In this document: positions 54,189-64,000 of the stretch, one piece after another
Numbering within the stretch: position 1 is the first letter of the stretch
How the letters are laid out: each line of letters starts with the position of its first letter
Source: Hydractinia symbiolongicarpus
Lineage: Eukaryota > Cnidaria > Hydrozoa > Anthoathecata > Hydractiniidae
Assembly (NCBI RefSeq): GCF_029227915.1
Contig: NC_079880.1
Location: 11,497,501 to 11,561,500 of the forward strand
Reading direction: 5' to 3'
DNA: 64,000 nt
Position numbers and translations under genes: made by a program
Notes under the pieces: generated by a model
Databases searched by the model: none
What the model saw: the letters and a program-made list of their open reading frames with translations, nothing else
What the model was told of the DNA's origin: nothing

Positions 54189-55007
54189 ATGAATGAGCCT
54201 GAATACTCCAAAGCAGAACTTGAAAAAGTGACTTATAAATCTAGTGACAGCGAAGAAGAAGACGAACTGAATTCAAGCAGACTTGAAAATTTGCATTGGT
54301 GTACTTGTACATGTTGCGTTATTTATAATTGCTTCACTCTTGTGGAATGCAAGTGTTGCCAAGAATCTTTCAATTTATTGAACGGCAAGTTGAATGATAA
54401 CAAGTGCATCACGATGCACAAGGATTTTGAAATTTTATGTTTGAACCGCACAGTGTTAGAGACAGCCAGCATACGACATCGACGATATCAGAAAAAATAT
54501 AACGAACTCTCCACATATACTAATAAGTAAGTCTTTCTTCAAAAAACATGTTTCTCGTAAATATTTTCACAGACCATATTTCTCATTGTCACACACAAAT
54601 AAAACGTTCTTCTTATCTTCTCACTTTTCGCTTTATAATATTACAGGTCCATGCGCTATGAAAATACACACCATCGCAGATTATTTAATTAAATTAAAAA
54701 TAATGTCATTCCTTAAATATCTAATAAAAAAGGAGGAGAGCCCATGTGCCTCAAAGAAGTTTTGATGAATAAATAATTTCTTTCGAATATTTTATCCTGG
54801 TTTACACTATAACATAAACTTTGATTCCGTTGTAGGGAAATGAGGTACACCAGTTACCGACAGTACACGGCCTGGGTACATTATTATGAAAGGCTTGGAA
54901 AAGGATGTCGCGTGGTGATTCCAGCTTGTGTTGTGCGGAAAATAAGGGAAGAATTTCCTGATTCAGATGGAAAATATACTGGATTCAGAGAATTTATTGA
55001 CATATAA
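54189..55007 (+). CDS. P2X7-ballast-like zinc-binding protein, copy 3 (two exons)
   Basis: Exons 54189-54526 and 54836-55007, same sequence and splice sites as copy 1. Stops face the transposase stop at 55077. It is one of three copies made by the tandem amplification. Confidence 0.7.
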
Positions 55008-55076
55008 CGGGACTTAACATTCTTAAACAAACAATAACAACAATAAAAAAGCGAAATAAAGTACAACGGACCAGAG

Positions 55077-55510
55077 TTATTTTTTGAATCGTTTTGCATA
55101 ATTCCGTTTCTCTAAAATTTTCGAAGTGTCAGGTCTGGCCGTGTGGGCAATGTTACGTGGTCGACTAAGCTTGTTTACAACTTCTTTACCAGAGATCTTT
55201 ACCTTTACCCCACTCTCCTTTCTTTCAATTATGTCATTTATTATCGCATCAACAAAACTGAAAGACTTGGGTTCTTTCACAGGTTTCGCGACCCACTCTT
55301 TATTCAATTTGCTTGAGACAAACTTCCACTTTTTTTCACCGACCTTCTGACTCCCTTTACGCGCGCATTTTACAACAGCCTGCTTTCGACCAACGTTATT
55401 GTTATGGTCCAAGATAGCCAACTTCACTCGGGCGTTCATCACATTCAACTCGAAATGTTGCCGTTTTGGTGCGTACGCTGTTATCAGTGAGTGAAAAACT
55501 TCCACGCCCC
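55077..55510 (-). pseudogene. THAP-transposase C-terminal part, copy 3 (original locus)
   Basis: Reads GVEVFHSLITAYAPKRQHFE onward to the stop at 55077. It continues from the segment ending CEPYHTG at about 60306; the LINE at 55511-60305 separates them. This is the only copy still linked to its N-terminal half. Confidence 0.65.
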
Positions 55511-55796
55511 TTTGTAAATTTGTAAATTTATCTATCGTCGGTACATTATATACAAGTTTCGTGAAAAGAAAAATTATATGCATAGCTCTAAAAAGTAGTG
55601 CTAATCAAAACCGACTGATATTAAAGTGCAAATAGAAATAATATTAAATAATATTAATTGAATGAGAGAAAATATTTTTAAATTTTTATATATACAAAAA
55701 AGAGTAAAATTTAACTAAAAGCGTGTTTGGGACAATTCACATACCTCACAAAAACATTTACTTCCATTCCAACTTTTGATCGCATTTTTAAACGTA

Positions 55797-57747
55797 CTAA
55801 GAGACTCTGAGATTCCATATTTTTGGCCCCAGGGAAGAAAGACTTTTTGTTCCAAAACTAACGGTATCTATATTTGGGACTGGTATATTATTAACATTTT
55901 GTGATCTCACTGGTCTACCACTCCCATGAAATTTAAAGATATCTTTAATGTATGTCGGATTGAGTTCGTGCAAAGTCTTATATATTTCTGTACATAATGT
56001 TTTAAGTCTATAGACGCTCATTTGGTATTTTCCTGCTTTCAAAAGGAGTTCGTCGTAAGTACTATCATTATCATTTAATGAGAAACGTAAAGCTTTCTTC
56101 TGAATTTGTTCAATTCTCAACAAAGATTTATATGAAGAGAAATTCCATACTAAAGGGCAATAATTAAAGTTAGAGTATATAAAACTTTGTACCAGCGCTA
56201 ATTTGGCTTTGTGAGATAAAAACGTGCTAAGTCTAAACAGTGCATTCAATTGTGCTGATGATTTTTTGATAAGTTTAGAAATGTGAGAGTCGAAATTTAA
56301 GCCATTATCAATGGTCACTCCTAGTAATTTAACTTCGCTTTCTGTTTTAATTAACTTGTCACCAATTTTTACCACTAAATCACAATTGTTACATTTATCT
56401 CTGGTGACAATGATTGATTGAAATTTTTTTGGATTCGCCATTATTTTGTTATTTTTTAACCACACTAGTGCTATATTAGATTCACATTCTAAAAGTTTAA
56501 TTAAGTTTGAAATTGAGTTTGAGAAAGCAGAAAGGGAATTGTCATCAGCATAATTGTGTACACTGGCTTTTTTAATAAAATAAATAAAGTCATTAATAAA
56601 AATGTTAAATAAAATAGGTCCTAAAATTGATCCTTGGGGTACTCCAGACAGAATTAATTGGAAAAGACTATGCTGATTATTTATGCGGGTAGATTGCTCT
56701 CTGTCAGAAAGGTACGATAAAATTAGAAGTAGGGCATCCTGGCTAAAGCCATAGGCATTTAATTTAGCAATAAGTAAATCATGAGGCACGCAATCAAAAG
56801 CTTTAGATAGATCCATTAAAACTGCACCAACTACGTAATGTTTATCTAATTTTTGTTTCCATTCTTCAAATAATCTTATAAGTACATGTTGTGTGCCATA
56901 TGATTCCCTATAGGCTGATAAAAATTCTGAAAGTTTTTTATCAATATAATCAACAATTTGAGATTTAATTATTCTCTCATAAAACTTTGAAAATATATTT
57001 AAAATGCCGACTGGTCTATAGTTGTTTACACATAATTTATCTTTCCCACCTTTATCAATAGGGGATACAGTAGCGCGTTTGGCTCTCCTCGGAAAAACAA
57101 AAAGACAAATACTGTTGTTAATGGCATTTGTTAAGGGTTTTATCAAATAAGGTTTTGCTAACTTCACCATTTTAGCCGTTATCTTGTCCTCTCCAGATGC
57201 CACACCTACTTTTAGATCCCCGAAAAGTTTAGAGACTTCATTTTCCGAGACTTCCTTAAAGTTAAACAACATTTCATTATTTTGATCAATTAGTGAATTT
57301 TTAATTTCAAGAATACTAGGGTGATTTTTATGTTTCCAGAATCTTTGAGATAACTTCATTTCTATTTTCAGATTGATAATTTCGTAGCGACACTGGTTTA
57401 ACTCCACTATATTTTTCAACTATATGTATGTACTCTTCATTGAAAATTTCCGCTAATTCATTTCCATCCGTTACTATAATACCATAGTGAACAATAATAA
57501 TTTCATTAGAGCTCTTACCTGATTTGTTAGTAAGGAAAGGTTTAACAGTGCTCCAAAATTTCTTATTTTGAATAATGCCACCCTCCATAACACTATTAAA
57601 ATGCTCTTTAATCGCCTGTCGTCTCATACTAACACACTTATTTCTTTGTTTTTTATATTTTGCCCTATTTTCATCTGTTCGATTTTTGTTAAAATTGTTT
57701 TTAAGACGAGATCTTGTGTAAATTGCTTTTCGTAATTTTTTATTCAT
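55797..57747 (-). pseudogene. LINE ORF2, reverse transcriptase part
   Basis: Two overlapping frames (57747-57328 and 57419-55797) separated by a shift near 57400. The second has the core motifs NNYRPVGILNIFSKFYERII, GAVLMDLSKAFDCVPHDLLI, LSGVPQGSILGPILFNIFIN and NYADDNSLSAF (YADD at about 56545), then the thumb WLKNNKIMANPKKFQ. The first carries the endonuclease-RT linker (FNKNRTDENRAKYKKQRNK). The order and motifs are those of CR1/L2-type elements. One repair would restore the frame, so the copy is fairly young. Confidence 0.8.
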
Positions 57748-57849
57748 AAACGGGGCTTCGTTACCCCGAACTATTTAATTTTTATAGGTGCATGTTTATC
57801 AATTATATTTCGAAATTTCAGTACAAGGTTCTCATAACTTTCATTTGGA

Positions 57850-58575
57850 TCTATGTTATCACAACAAAAACTTGCTCATCAAATTTTTTAAAACACCTAT
57901 ACGATATCTCTTTCGATTTTAAACGTACTAAAAAAGTCTTCATAAAAGTAGAAATCATATGGTGGTGGTCACTAAGTCCAGTTTCAAAAGATTTAGAATT
58001 ATGGAAACATGCATGTTTAATTGTTAAAAACACATCTATTCGTGATGCACGAGTATTTGTGAAACATGTTTTTTGTGTTATTAAATTTTTTAAATTGTAG
58101 GTTTCGCAAAAAGTTGTAAAACTGTCAAAACCTGTCGAACTTGAGTCATCACAATCAATATTTATATCGCCCATGACTACAACATTATCATAAGTTTTGA
58201 AAGCCAAATCAAGTGAGCGTTCTATCTCAATAAAAAAGTTACTTAAGTTAGAAGATTCTGGTGGTCTATATACAGTAAAAATGGCCCATTTTTTATTTCT
58301 CACTGTAATCTCAGAACAAATAACTTCATTTTTCTTTGGCTCAAGGTTCGATAATTGCTTACAAATCAGACGTATTCAATAAGTCCCCCTCCATTTTTAT
58401 CCCTGTCCCTTCTGTTTCGTATTTCATAATTTTCAATATCAAATTGAGCAGACGGAAATTCAAGGTTTAATTTAGTTTCTGCCAAAACAAAGTAATCTGG
58501 TGATATTTTTGTTACAACTTCGCGAACATCTACTATCTTGTTCCTTAAGCTATTTAAGTTTAAATAGCAAAGCAA
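57850..58575 (-). pseudogene. LINE ORF2, apurinic-type endonuclease part
   Basis: Frames 58575-58366 (LCYLNLNSLRNKIVDVREVV, YFVLAETKLN, GGGLIEYV) and 58303-57851 (WAIFTVYRPPESSNLSNFF, VVVMGDINID, SDHHHMISTF) form an endonuclease split by a frameshift near 58340. Motifs N, ET, GD.N and SDHH are visible. Confidence 0.75.
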
Positions 58576-58769
58576 AGGATTATTCGGATAAGCCGCAAAT
58601 GTTTAACATTTTCTAAATCACATTCATTAGAATAACCATCTTGCTCCTTATTTGAGACATCACTTAAAATTACGGAACACCCCAAGAAACCGTGTTTACA
58701 TATAAAAAATTATTTAAATAATTCAAAAAATTATTGGCTAAAAATACTTTCCCATTATCATTTAAGTGT

Positions 58770-60290
58770 AGACCATCTTTCCACAAGTTGAGCTCTTTAA
58801 TCATTTCGTTGTGTGCAAATAGCTTTATCTTCTACGGCTCTATTCACTTTATTAATTTTCTCAAAATATACTCGCTTGCACCTGATGATACTTGATATAA
58901 AAACTTTTTCCACGCCATGCTCTTTACATTTATCTGCTATTACGATGTTATTAGCAATTTGTTCTTCAGTATTGTCGTTTTCGTCCATATTAAGAAGATC
59001 GTTAATTCCTACGTGCAACACAACGATATCGGGGCGCTCGTCGATTAGGGTGGGTAGGGCATAATGGCCAAGATTCTTCACATTTGTACCTGGAAAACTT
59101 TTTATTCTTGCATCACCATTTTTCAAGTGTCTATTAAATTCTCTTGTCTTAATTCCCTTAGGAATACTATCGCAGATGATTCTGATTTTTTTCTTCTCCG
59201 CGGCTGGCTCTCTCATACCTTGTTGATCATTGTTAGTATTATAAAAGTATTTTTCCCTTTCCGGATAGTGACTTACAACTGGATTTGGCCTTCTGGGAGG
59301 AAACGGAATATTACGTGCATTTGTTGACCCATTAGTTTGTGACAAAAAACCTTCCACTTGATTGATTGTCAGAGTCTGTATGAACGTTTCTATTGTTTGG
59401 GTTTTCAAAGTTTAAAACCTCATGAGGAAGATTATCAAATCTATTTCTCGAAGTATAATCATAATAATTACTACCTGACTTTGTAGATGGTGGTCCTCTG
59501 GGGACTTTATGCCAATTTTTCATTTTTTCTGTTCTGGTTGACCGTGCTTGTGTTACGTTGTTGTTGTTTTCAAAGTTTAAAACCTCATGAGGAAGATTAT
59601 CAAATCTATTTCTCTAAGTATAATCATAATAATTACTACCTGACTTTGTTGATGGTGGTCCTCTGGGGACTTTATGCCAATTATCGATTTTTTCTGTTCT
59701 GGTTGACCGTGCTTGTATTACGTTGTTGTTGTTTTCACAAAGTTGAATAATAAGATTCCTATATTCTTTTAATTCGTCCTTTAAAAAACTATTTTCTTGT
59801 CTAAGCTGTTCCACTAAATCATCAGAAAAACACTTTCGAGTTTGATCGATTTTATACGTAAAATATTCTTTTAGGTCACTGATTTGTGTGACCAGACGTT
59901 GAAAAACTTCAAACTCACGACAACTGGAGATTTCTTTTGACAAGAAAGATTCTTCTTTTGCCGACGACATATTTAAACCACTCTCTTTAGAAATCACAAA
60001 TTCTTCGTTATCTTCGTCACTGCATTTCTGTAAATCAACATTTTCGTTATCTGTTTTACAAAATCAATAACTTTGTTTACCATTTCTCTCTGTAACGTAA
60101 ATAAACACAAAGTTTCCAATGTAGACTTTATTACATCAGGTTCTAAGTCTTTTGTATTATTCATTATGGCATCTGTGTCCGCTCTTTTTCTTTTTTTGTG
60201 AATTTCTCTGATTGAATCAATAACTTTCCTTTCAAAATCTAAAACATGAACTTGAGAACTGTACGATTGACCGCCTTCGACCGCCATCAT
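58770..60290 (-). pseudogene. LINE ORF1: coiled coil and SGNH-type esterase
   Basis: Starts at ATGATGGCG (60290), 15 bases from the element's end. After VIDFVKQ a one-base shift (about 60060) leads to a coiled-coil segment (FEVFQRLVTQISDLKEYFTY, VEQLRQENSFLKDELKEY), then a duplicated linker. The esterase follows: ICDSIPKGI (block I), FPGTNVKNLGHYA, PDIVVLHVGINDLL (GxND block III) and, after a shift near 58810, KDGLHLNDNG with the DxxH of block V. CR1-type ORF1 esterases have this make-up. Confidence 0.7.
59406..59740 (-). repeat. 167-bp tandem duplication inside LINE ORF1
   Basis: AAGTTTAAAACCTCATGAGG starts both copies (about 59408 and 59575). Both contain TGGTGGTCCTCTGGGGACTT and end CGTTGTTGTTGTTTTC. 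The period is not a multiple of three, so the duplication shifts the frame. Confidence 0.85.
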
Positions 60291-60305
60291 GGTTTTTTCA
60301 AAAAC

Positions 60306-61901
60306 CCTGTGTGGTATGGTTCGCAAAGAAGTTCCATATCCTTTAAGTTTTTTTTATCAAGGACGATTTCTTCCAATGCATTATACGCTGGCGAATGTTT
60401 CTCAATCCACTTCTTCTTTCGTGCCTCAGCACTAGAATAGGCTTCGTGTCGGCACCTGGGATACTTGGGATATTGATTCGCGAAATTATGTTTATTCGTA
60501 ACATGTTGAAGTATCGACTTCCACATTCATTTCAACCCGTTTGAAAACATGGCATAGCCCTGCTGTAAATTTGCATATCATCATGCAGTATGCAAAAGAA
60601 GATTTTTTTTACCTGAACAAAATATTGCAGAGGATAGCAACAAATTAAATGCTGGCATTTTTCCAAACATGGGTTGACTTTTCCAGTCAAAAACCACATG
60701 CTCATTGATGCAATACCCTTTGTATAGTACACACGTTCCCTGCTCACGCTTTTCGATACTGGTTGCGGTTCCATCACATGAACGACAGGGCAGTAAGTTA
60801 AATATTTCATCTAGCATGCTTTCGAAAACAACAAATTTCTTTTCTTTTAAAATGCTTCGTTCGGTTTCATGAGCATCACTAATATTGATTGACTCTTCTG
60901 CACTTTCAGCGATGTAATCAGAGTCTTTTTCATCGTCAGTTGGTAAGGATTGTAATGACGAGTTTATAGGAGAGAGTGAGACGTCCTCACAAACATGCTT
61001 TCTTTTAGAAGGAGTGGAGTAAACAGTTTTTTCTTTGGAATATGAGTGATCGTTTACCACAGCAACGTAATTAGCAGAAATGGAATAATACTCGGGAGCT
61101 TGCGCTTCAAAGTCACATGATTCTAACCGATCAGTTTGACAGCTTCTGTTTAAGTCGCTTAGTGATATTTCACATTGAACTCCAACGTTCTTGTGGGTTG
61201 GTTCAATAATCTTGAAAGATAAAATAACTAAGTTTTACCGAAAAAAAAGTTGCAACAAATCAAAATCAGTTACAGCGTGCCTTACATCCTTCACATTTAT
61301 GATCATGATGGTTTCTTCTTCAACCAAAGTTGGATTTGTTTGAACATTCACAGTTTCGTTTTGAGATAAGCTGTAAAACACAAAATTAAATACAACTCAG
61401 TGTAAACAGGACCTAAACAATATCATTTGAAAACACTCCAGAGGTAGTCTAGATAAAAAATAGAAAGAAAACTGATGTATTTATATGTTAGACAAAAGTG
61501 ACCAACTTCAGAACGTGCTAATTCTTCACTTCGTCTAACAGATAATTTTCGTTGCTGTAAATGTTTTGTGCCGTCCATGTTTATTTCATCGTATGTTTTG
61601 TGCGAAAATTTTGTTGGCACTGCCCCCGGTACTAACTCTTTCCTTTTTCTTTTCGTAAAATATTTCGGCAATGTTATTTCTTTTTTTAAACAATCTGGGT
61701 GAAAATGATCTTCGCATAACACAGCGTCTTTACCAAATTTCAACGTATTGATGTTCACATCGGCACGACCCATGTTGTTTATCCATCTCAAAAAACGCAA
61801 CTTTTCTTCGTTACTGTTCGGTCGAGGAATCATAAAAAAGACTTCTTCACCTCTCCTTTCCCAGTACTATTTCTACAGCCATAAGCTTTACAAGTAGGCA
61901 T
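60306..61901 (-). pseudogene. THAP-domain transposase, N-terminal and middle parts
   Basis: ATG at 61901 begins MPTCKAYGCRNSTGKGEVKK. In a run of six T (about 61832-61837) one base appears missing, after which MIPRPNSNEEKLRFLRWINN continues to CEDHFHPDCLKK and LVPGAVPTKF. Together these give the C2CH zinc-binding THAP domain. A second part (61060-60600) has a Ser/Glu-rich linker and FNLLPCRSCDG, CINEHVVFDWKSQP, NLLLSSAIFCSGKK. A third (60526-60306) has HVTNKHNFANQYPKYPRC and LKDMELLCEPYHTG, where the LINE begins. Likely introns or gaps lie at 61420-61060. The Kolobok-like transposase identity is inferred from the THAP-plus-C-terminal pattern. Confidence 0.65.
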
Positions 61902-62108
61902 CGTTTTTGGAAGAAAGATAACATCAACAAAAACGCTGTTACGTTTGTTCACATTGTGTAAACAACTTTAAAAAAGATGAAGAGATCAAAAAATTGAAAT
62001 GAGCGTAAAATATGTCATAGATCTCCATCGCAGATTTTTTATGATTTAAACATGGCGATTACTGTTGTCAACTTTTATGCTAGAAAAGGGATGTAAATTC
62101 AAAGAATT

Positions 62109-64000
62109 TCAAAAGGCAGCATCAACTAAATCACTGAATGGCTGAAAGACATGTTTGTTTTGATTAACTAAAGTTAAAACACCGGGTTCATTAAGTTTTT
62201 CTATATAGCTCCCATTCATAGACATCAGATCACCTTCTTTTCTGAATGGATAATACAATAAAAGTAAATGGTGTGCATATTGTTCAGGGCATTTATGCTT
62301 GTTTGGCACATGAAATCTTAATACTGACTTCACTTTACGGCATTTAAGTTTTTAATTTGTTCTCATCAAAGGTATTGGTGAGGGATAGGTACTTGTGTTA
62401 TGGTTATTTTCTAAATCATTTTCAAGAAGTATAGTAGGTTGGCAATCATTGTTATCATCGAATTTACCAGCTAAATAGTAATTAGCAAGAAAATTTGCAT
62501 AACAAAATTGATCTAAAACAGCATATTTCCCCTTATCAAAGTTCAAATCATGTCTATCAACATAACGATCAAGCATATTCCTTTGAAATACATCACAGCT
62601 ATCTTCAGGCAGTTCATCAATCTTCTCTTTACTCAGGCATATTCTATATCGCTTTTCAGGTAAATTTGTATTTGCAAATACAACTTTAGGAAATGTTCGT
62701 CTGAGCCAAAGTTCAGGCATTAATAAGTAAACAGCTTCTTGAATTGAGCACTGCCTCTTTGTTGTGAAAATGCGTGCTATTGATCTCATCTGTTCAACAT
62801 ATGTCTTATCCGAACAGAAAGCCTCTTTTGCAGCTTGTTTCATTGCTTCTGATGTCTCATCCTCACATTTGGAGAAGTAGGCACACATGTATGTGACAGC
62901 TTTATAATGATTAAACACTGGCTGAATATCAATATTAGCTTCCCATGCTAGTAAGCCTTCTTCAAAATAATTGTTTAAAAAACAAGAATTTGGTGGTCGT
63001 CTCAAGTGAAGCTGGAAATCATTATCACTGGAAATACCTAGTGCATGATAATATTCATTTTTAGTAATATTAAGTTCATGCAAGATGTCTGTTATAGTAG
63101 GCACCTGCTCAAAGTTCTCTTTATCTGAATATAGAATATTTCTCTGCCTTGGATTTAAATTACAATCAATATAAGCCTTGACCTTATTTAATATTGCCTC
63201 TCGTTTTTCGAAAATTATACTACGTTCAGCAGGGTTTAAGTTCTCACAAAGTGGCAGAGCAACAATAGTCTTTTCAGAGAAAAAACGATCAAACTGGTAT
63301 CGACAACTTTTATTTTTATATTTTCTGCACGATTTTGAGTGAGAATGTACCTGATAAGAGGTTACTAAATTAAACAATTCTAAATTCTGTTCTCGTTCTG
63401 GAACTTTTGCTTTGATAATTGCATCAACAAATCTAATATATTCATCAACGCTCTGCCTGGTCAAGGTTGGTGCATTCAGAACCCACAAAAAAGAATGGAT
63501 CTGTGGACTACCACGAATCTGGAATTCAACACGAATAGCATGATAGGTAACTTTGCCAAGAGGTCCATCTACAATGATTTCTTTGAAAAAATATTCAACA
63601 CGGTATTGGAAATGGCGAGCTAGTAGAACAGGGTTTAAATTTAAAAACCGGCATCGTTCAAAGTAGGTCATATTGATGATTTCCTCATCAGACAGATTTT
63701 CACCATTCAGTTTGGCAATTATTGATATTAGTTCATTCCACCTCAAAGCAGCACAACTTAAAGTCATAAAGAAAGTTGGGCGACCAAGCTGTTTTACCAT
63801 AGATAGAACCTCTGAAAGAAATTGCTTCCAATAGGCTGGTGTTCCCTTCACAGAATTCCGCAATAAAAGACTTCACAGCCTCTGGAAAATTTCTTGACAA
63901 CATTCCTGCTGTAAGAGAATCAGTTGAAACTTTTTTCATGGCAATATTAATTTGGCTGTTGAGATTGAGTTGTTGGATGGTAGATAATGCATAAAATATA
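62109..64000 (-). pseudogene. Helentron Rep (HUH) domain, continuing beyond the window
   Basis: A 503-residue frame (63863-62352) has GTPAYWKQFLSEVLSMVKQL, PTFFMTLSCAALRWNELIS, LLARHFQYRVEYFF, VEFQIRGSPQIHSFLWVLN, the Cys/His cluster HSHSKSCRKYKNKSCRYQF and the two-tyrosine motif VTYMCAYFSK (Tyr-x3-Tyr-x2-Lys, about 62890). The HUH motif reads Q-I-H: the first His is Gln (CAG, about 63509). A frameshift near 63865 separates the upstream part (MKKVSTDSLTAGMLSRNFPE), and an in-frame TAA at 62352 precedes KVKSVLRFHVPNKHKCPEQY and PFSDLVDAAF. The THAP transposon begins just after. Confidence 0.8.

Larger units (their letters stand above)
51431..56420. repeat. 4990-bp tandem unit, copy 3
   Basis: Third unit. 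At its right end the LINE continues into its native upstream part (TTTTTTTGGATTCGCC), so this is the unit still joined to the original locus. Private substitutions include ATCGTCGG near 55537 and AAGAAAGAC near 55837. Confidence 0.95.
55511..60305 (-). mobile_element. CR1/L2-like LINE, near full length (4.8 kb)
   Basis: The insertion lies between two adjoining parts of the THAP transposase (CEPYHTG and GVEVFHSL), which fixes both ends to within a few bases. The 3' end has the short repeat ACAAATTTACAAATTTAC. ORF1 (coiled coil plus SGNH esterase) and ORF2 (endonuclease and reverse transcriptase) are in the expected order. No convincing target duplication beyond GGG. Confidence 0.8.
53870..62090. 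mobile_element. THAP-domain DNA transposon inserted in the Helentron (approximate limits)
   Basis: Defined by interruption of the Helentron: Rep coding stops at about 62109 and Helentron coding resumes near 53860. Inside are a THAP transposase (minus, split by a LINE) and a convergent P2X7-ballast-like gene (plus). Possible weak TIRs are GGGGAATTAAGCATCAAACTT, of which the first 20 bases lie at about 53850-53869, and CCTTTTCTAGCATAAAAGTT read inward from about 62093. A Kolobok-like identity is suggested by the THAP domain but the TTAA target is not clear. Confidence 0.6.

Noticed and set aside
55511-60305. Penelope-like or LTR element as identity of the 4.8-kb insert
   Set aside because: The endonuclease, YADD reverse transcriptase and SGNH-esterase ORF1 order is that of a non-LTR element; there are no LTRs and no GIY-YIG domain.

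Overview
The window is AT-rich nuclear DNA from an animal, most likely a cnidarian. That placement is inference: GT-AG introns, a TATA plus initiator core promoter, no operons, and multicopy gene types I associate with cnidarian genomes (SWIM-YqaJ, THAP transposase, P2X7-ballast-like, HIRAN, RPA-like OB-fold). Almost everything recognisable is mobile DNA in some stage of decay. No ordinary host gene could be identified with confidence. Layout: 0-4.7 kb holds small repeats, a foldback element and one tRNA-like sequence. 4.7-8.9 kb is a decayed Helitron-like gene (OTU protease remnant, repeat-rich linker, Rep). 8.9-16.3 kb is a tandem duplication (3.3 and 4.1 kb, plus a 61-bp start of a third copy) carrying a BED-like zinc-finger exon and a polyglutamine exon. 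16.3-20.3 kb holds relics of a Harbinger transposase, a non-LTR reverse transcriptase and a SWIM-YqaJ nuclease. 21.6-26.4 kb has a MITE, a C76-like peptidase relic and a pogo/Tigger transposon with an antisense HIRAN gene. 26.6-35.2 kb mixes ubiquitin-protease C-terminal fragments, copies of a structured repeat and an RTE-like LINE. 35.6-38.5 kb has an RPA-like gene head-to-head with an unrecognised gene, ending in a perfect 348-bp palindrome. 38.7-41.4 kb has two TIR elements and a promoter-like block. || The right third (41.4-64 kb) is a nest. A Helentron on the minus strand (Rep at 62.1-64 kb, PIF1-type helicase plus endonuclease at 51.6-53.6 kb) is split by a THAP-domain DNA transposon that also carries a P2X7-ballast-like gene. 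That transposon is split in turn by a 4.8-kb CR1/L2-like LINE. A 4990-bp segment spanning all three elements is present three times head to tail and nearly identical. Each of the first two copies has its own nonsense mutation in the helicase-endonuclease ORF; only the third is open. || The most unusual signal is an interspersed repeat family (called SIR here, my label), with about thirteen copies or fragments between 11 and 37.4 kb. Full copies are about 500 bp with three domains (M1, M2, M3). M1 and M2 fold into hairpins whose stems change in both arms between diverged copies, as expected of a conserved RNA structure. One copy of M1 coincides with a 93-nt GT-AG intron in the RPA-like gene, two interrupt the Tigger transposase ORF, and one has an empty site in the sister tandem unit. 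I do not recognise the family. || Many genes carry one-base frameshifts, some in homopolymers, so real decay and sequencing or assembly error cannot be separated from the sequence alone.
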